Source of the DNA: Clostridia bacterium | Lineage (GTDB): Bacteria > Bacillota_A > Clostridia > Lachnospirales > Lachnospiraceae | Reading direction: 5' to 3' | DNA: 8,279 nucleotides | Assembly: GCA_012515365.1 (NCBI GenBank) | Contig: JAAYYM010000527.1 | Location: 1-8,279 of the forward strand | Shown: in pieces, positions 6,372 to 8,279 of the stretch | How positions within the stretch are numbered: the stretch's first letter is position 1 | Layout of the letters: each line of letters begins with the position of its first letter | Program-made: the position numbers and the translations under genes | Notes under the pieces: model-generated | Told to the model about the DNA's origin: nothing | What the model saw: the letters and a program-made list of their open reading frames with translations, nothing else | The model's database searches: none

Positions 6372-7523
6372 TTATGATAAGCGTTCCTTAAAGTCTTCAT
6401 ATCCAAATTCCTTAATCACGACAATACCGCCATTTTGCTTTAGAGCAATGGAGGGCAGCTTCATTCCATTAAAGGTATTATTTTTAACCATTGAATAAAT
6501 TGCCATATCACAAAAGCAGACCCTGTCTCCCACTTTTAGCGGTTTGTCAAATATATAATCTCCGATTACATCTCCCGCCAGACACGTAGGTCCAGCCAGA
6601 CGATAAGCATTTTCTGTCGTTTCTATATTTTGATCACCTGTACAAATCTTTGCTCCTGCTATACGTGGCGTATATGGCATTTCCAGCACATCCGGCATAT
6701 GACAGGCTGCCGAGCAGTCCATAATAGCGATCTGACATCCATTTTCTACAATGTCAAGAACTGTAGAAACCAAAAAACCTGCATCAAGTGCTACTGCTTC
6801 TCCTGGTTCAATGTATACGTTTAAATCATAAGTTTCCTGCATGCGTTTGATACAGAGTTTTAACAGATCTATATCATAATCAGCACGTGTGATATGATGT
6901 CCGCCACCAAAATTGATCCATTTCATTTTATGAAGATAGCTTCCGAATTTACGTTCAATCTCATCCAACGTAACTTTCAGTGCATCCGCGTTCTGCTCGC
7001 ATAATGTATGAAAATGAAGTCCTGATACACCCTCTAATACTTCATTATTTAGATCACAGGACCGGATTCCAAGCCTCGAATATTTTGAGCAGGGATCATA
7101 CTGTTCCTGATGCTCTTGTGTAGAGCATTCGGGATTAATACGTAATCCCACCTCTCTGCCTGCTGCCAAAACACGCTCTTTGTAACGTTTCCACTGCGAA
7201 AGCGAATTAAACACAATATGATCACAAATGGTGATGATTTCTTCCATTTCATCTTCACGATATGCTGCACTAAAGATGTGCGTTTCTTTTCCCATATAAG
7301 TTTTTCCTAATTTTGCCTCATACAGTCCACTAGCTGTAGTTCCTGATAAATACCGAGATATCAGCGGATATGTTGCATACATGGAAAAACATTTCTGTGC
7401 CAGCAAAATGTGACAGTCTGTCTCATCAATCAATTCCTTTAACTTGGTAAGGTTTTGAATGAGCAAAGCTTCGTCTGTCACATAGCTTGGTGTTGGTATT
7501 GTCTGCATATTATATAAATTCAT
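6372..7523 (-). CDS. nspC: Carboxynorspermidine / carboxyspermidine decarboxylase
   Basis: A PLP-dependent decarboxylase of the alanine-racemase fold (fold III, related to diaminopimelate and ornithine decarboxylases) that removes CO2 from carboxynorspermidine or carboxyspermidine to give norspermidine or spermidine. At 383 residues it has the usual NspC length. Visible features: PTPSYV at the N-terminus (10-15), the PLP lysine K44 in LLAQKCFS, GLHFHTLCEQ (168-177), the PLP-phosphate glycine loop FGGGHH (205-210), EPGEA (239-243), and the active-site cysteine C314 with D318 in GPTCLAGD. The ATG at 7523 follows GAGG (7532-7529) at 5 nt, and the gene starts 11 nt after the dehydrogenase stop, so the two form an operon and act in sequence. 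In gut Firmicutes this pair is expected to make spermidine from putrescine without S-adenosylmethionine. Whether the product is spermidine or norspermidine cannot be told from the sequence. Confidence 0.93.
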   Translation of the reverse strand: MNLYNMQTIPTPSYVTDEALLIQNLTKLKELIDETDCHILLAQKCFSMYATYPLISRYLSGTTASGLYEAKLGKTYMGKETHIFSAAYREDEMEEIITICDHIVFNSLSQWKRYKERVLAAGREVGLRINPECSTQEHQEQYDPCSKYSRLGIRSCDLNNEVLEGVSGLHFHTLCEQNADALKVTLDEIERKFGSYLHKMKWINFGGGHHITRADYDIDLLKLCIKRMQETYDLNVYIEPGEAVALDAGFLVSTVLDIVENGCQIAIMDCSAACHMPDVLEMPYTPRIAGAKICTGDQNIETTENAYRLAGPTCLAGDVIGDYIFDKPLKVGDRVCFCDMAIYSMVKNNTFNGMKLPSIALKQNGGIVVIKEFGYEDFKERLS

Positions 7524-7534
7524 TAGTTCCTCAC

Positions 7535-8279
7535 TTAATCTACCAGTACTGGATCATGATCCTCTTCCCATGGCAGTCCGAATTGATTTAATGCATCCAT
7601 AAATGGATCCGGATCAAACTCTTCAATGTTATATACACCCGCTTTACTCCATGTTCCATTCATGACAAGCATGGCACCAATCATAGCCGGAACACCTGTG
7701 GTATAACTAATTGCCTGAGAACCTACCTCTTTATAGCATTCCTGATGATCACAGATATTATATAAATGATAGGTTTTTTCTTTTCCGTCCTTTTTACCAA
7801 TAAAGATACATCCTATATTAGTCTTTCCGACTGTTCGCTCTCCAAGACTTGCCGGGTCAGGCAGGACTGCCTTTAAAAACTGTAATGGAACAATCTCTTT
7901 TCCTTCATACATGATCGGTTCTATAGATGTCATTCCTACGTTTTCCAGACATTTAAGATGCGTCAGATAGCTTTGACCAAAAGTCATGAAAAATCGGATA
8001 CGCTTGATACCCGGTATGTGAATACCAAGAGATTCTAACTCCTCATGATGCAGTAAATACATGTCCTTCTTACCAACACCCTTAAAATCATATTCCTTTT
8101 TGATTTCCATAGGTTTTGTTTCTACCCATTTACCATCTTCCCAATAGCTTCCGTTTGCAGATACCTCACGGATATTGATTTCGGGATTAAAATTCGTAGC
8201 AAATGGATATCCATGATCTCCACCATTACAATCCAGTATATCGATATAGTTGATTTCATCAAATTCATGCTTCAGCGCA
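7535..8279 (-). CDS. Carboxynorspermidine / carboxyspermidine dehydrogenase, saccharopine dehydrogenase family (5' end outside window)
   Basis: The frame is open to the right edge (first full codon at 8278), giving 247 C-terminal residues of a protein normally about 400 long; the N-terminal NADP-binding domain is not in view. The ATG at 8110 is an internal methionine, because the 56 codons before it already encode family-typical sequence. These include DCNGGDHGYPFATNFNPE and INIREV at visible residues 16-39, then a tryptophan-rich turn (YWEDGKW). The remainder matches the catalytic/C-terminal domain, with FFMTFG, LPDPASLGERTVG, NICDHQ and SYTTGVPA. The family uses NADPH to condense aspartate 4-semialdehyde with diaminopropane or putrescine, giving carboxynorspermidine or carboxyspermidine. 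True saccharopine (lysine) dehydrogenase is the main alternative, but the nspC gene 11 nt downstream makes the polyamine role far more likely. Confidence 0.9.
   Translation of the reverse strand, partial: ALKHEFDEINYIDILDCNGGDHGYPFATNFNPEINIREVSANGSYWEDGKWVETKPMEIKKEYDFKGVGKKDMYLLHHEELESLGIHIPGIKRIRFFMTFGQSYLTHLKCLENVGMTSIEPIMYEGKEIVPLQFLKAVLPDPASLGERTVGKTNIGCIFIGKKDGKEKTYHLYNICDHQECYKEVGSQAISYTTGVPAMIGAMLVMNGTWSKAGVYNIEEFDPDPFMDALNQFGLPWEEDHDPVLVD

Noticed and set aside
7049..7270. 73-codon minus-strand frame inside nspC
   Set aside because: It is out of frame with nspC, whose coding is intact over this stretch with conserved motifs; no ribosome site or recognisable protein.

Overview
The window reads as a stretch of chromosome from a low-GC Gram-positive anaerobe. 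A gut-type member of the Clostridia (Lachnospiraceae-like) fits best, judging by the AT-rich DNA, the AGGAG/GAGGTGA ribosome sites, the close-to-consensus sigma-A-type promoters and the kinds of protein present. The genus cannot be named from this sequence alone. Every gene I can support is on the minus strand, so transcription runs from the right end of the window to the left. I see no mobile element, tRNA, rRNA, CRISPR array or phage gene.

In transcription order: (1) 8279-7535 is the C-terminal two thirds of a saccharopine-dehydrogenase-family enzyme, read as carboxy(nor)spermidine dehydrogenase; its start is outside the window. (2) nspC, carboxy(nor)spermidine decarboxylase, follows after 11 nt. 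Together these two make the aspartate-semialdehyde-dependent branch of spermidine/norspermidine synthesis. (3) proA, glutamyl phosphate reductase of proline synthesis, follows after about 90 nt that hold a candidate promoter. (4) An ABC-F ATPase of the YdiF type follows after 35 nt, with its ribosome site inside a possible hairpin. (5) An acyl-CoA synthetase (AMP-binding family) has its own near-perfect promoter, whose -35 box overlaps the ABC-F stop codon. A 13-bp perfect stem terminator at 1264-1235 closes this transcription block; it is the only convincing terminator in the window. (6) Beyond it, a separate unit starts with a clear promoter at 1096-1068 and a TTG-initiated polytopic membrane protein resembling GT-C (family 39) glycosyltransferases, which runs off the left end.

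Polyamine and proline synthesis both draw on amino-acid semialdehydes or acyl phosphates, but the enzymes share no substrate, so their adjacency may only reflect housekeeping packing. The 288 nt between the membrane protein and the acyl-CoA synthetase hold one promoter and one terminator; about 140 nt between them (1097-1234) show nothing I can interpret. The gene content is mostly core metabolism, and I found no convincing undescribed system. The observations worth a second look concern gene starts, regulation and the unassigned substrates of two enzymes.
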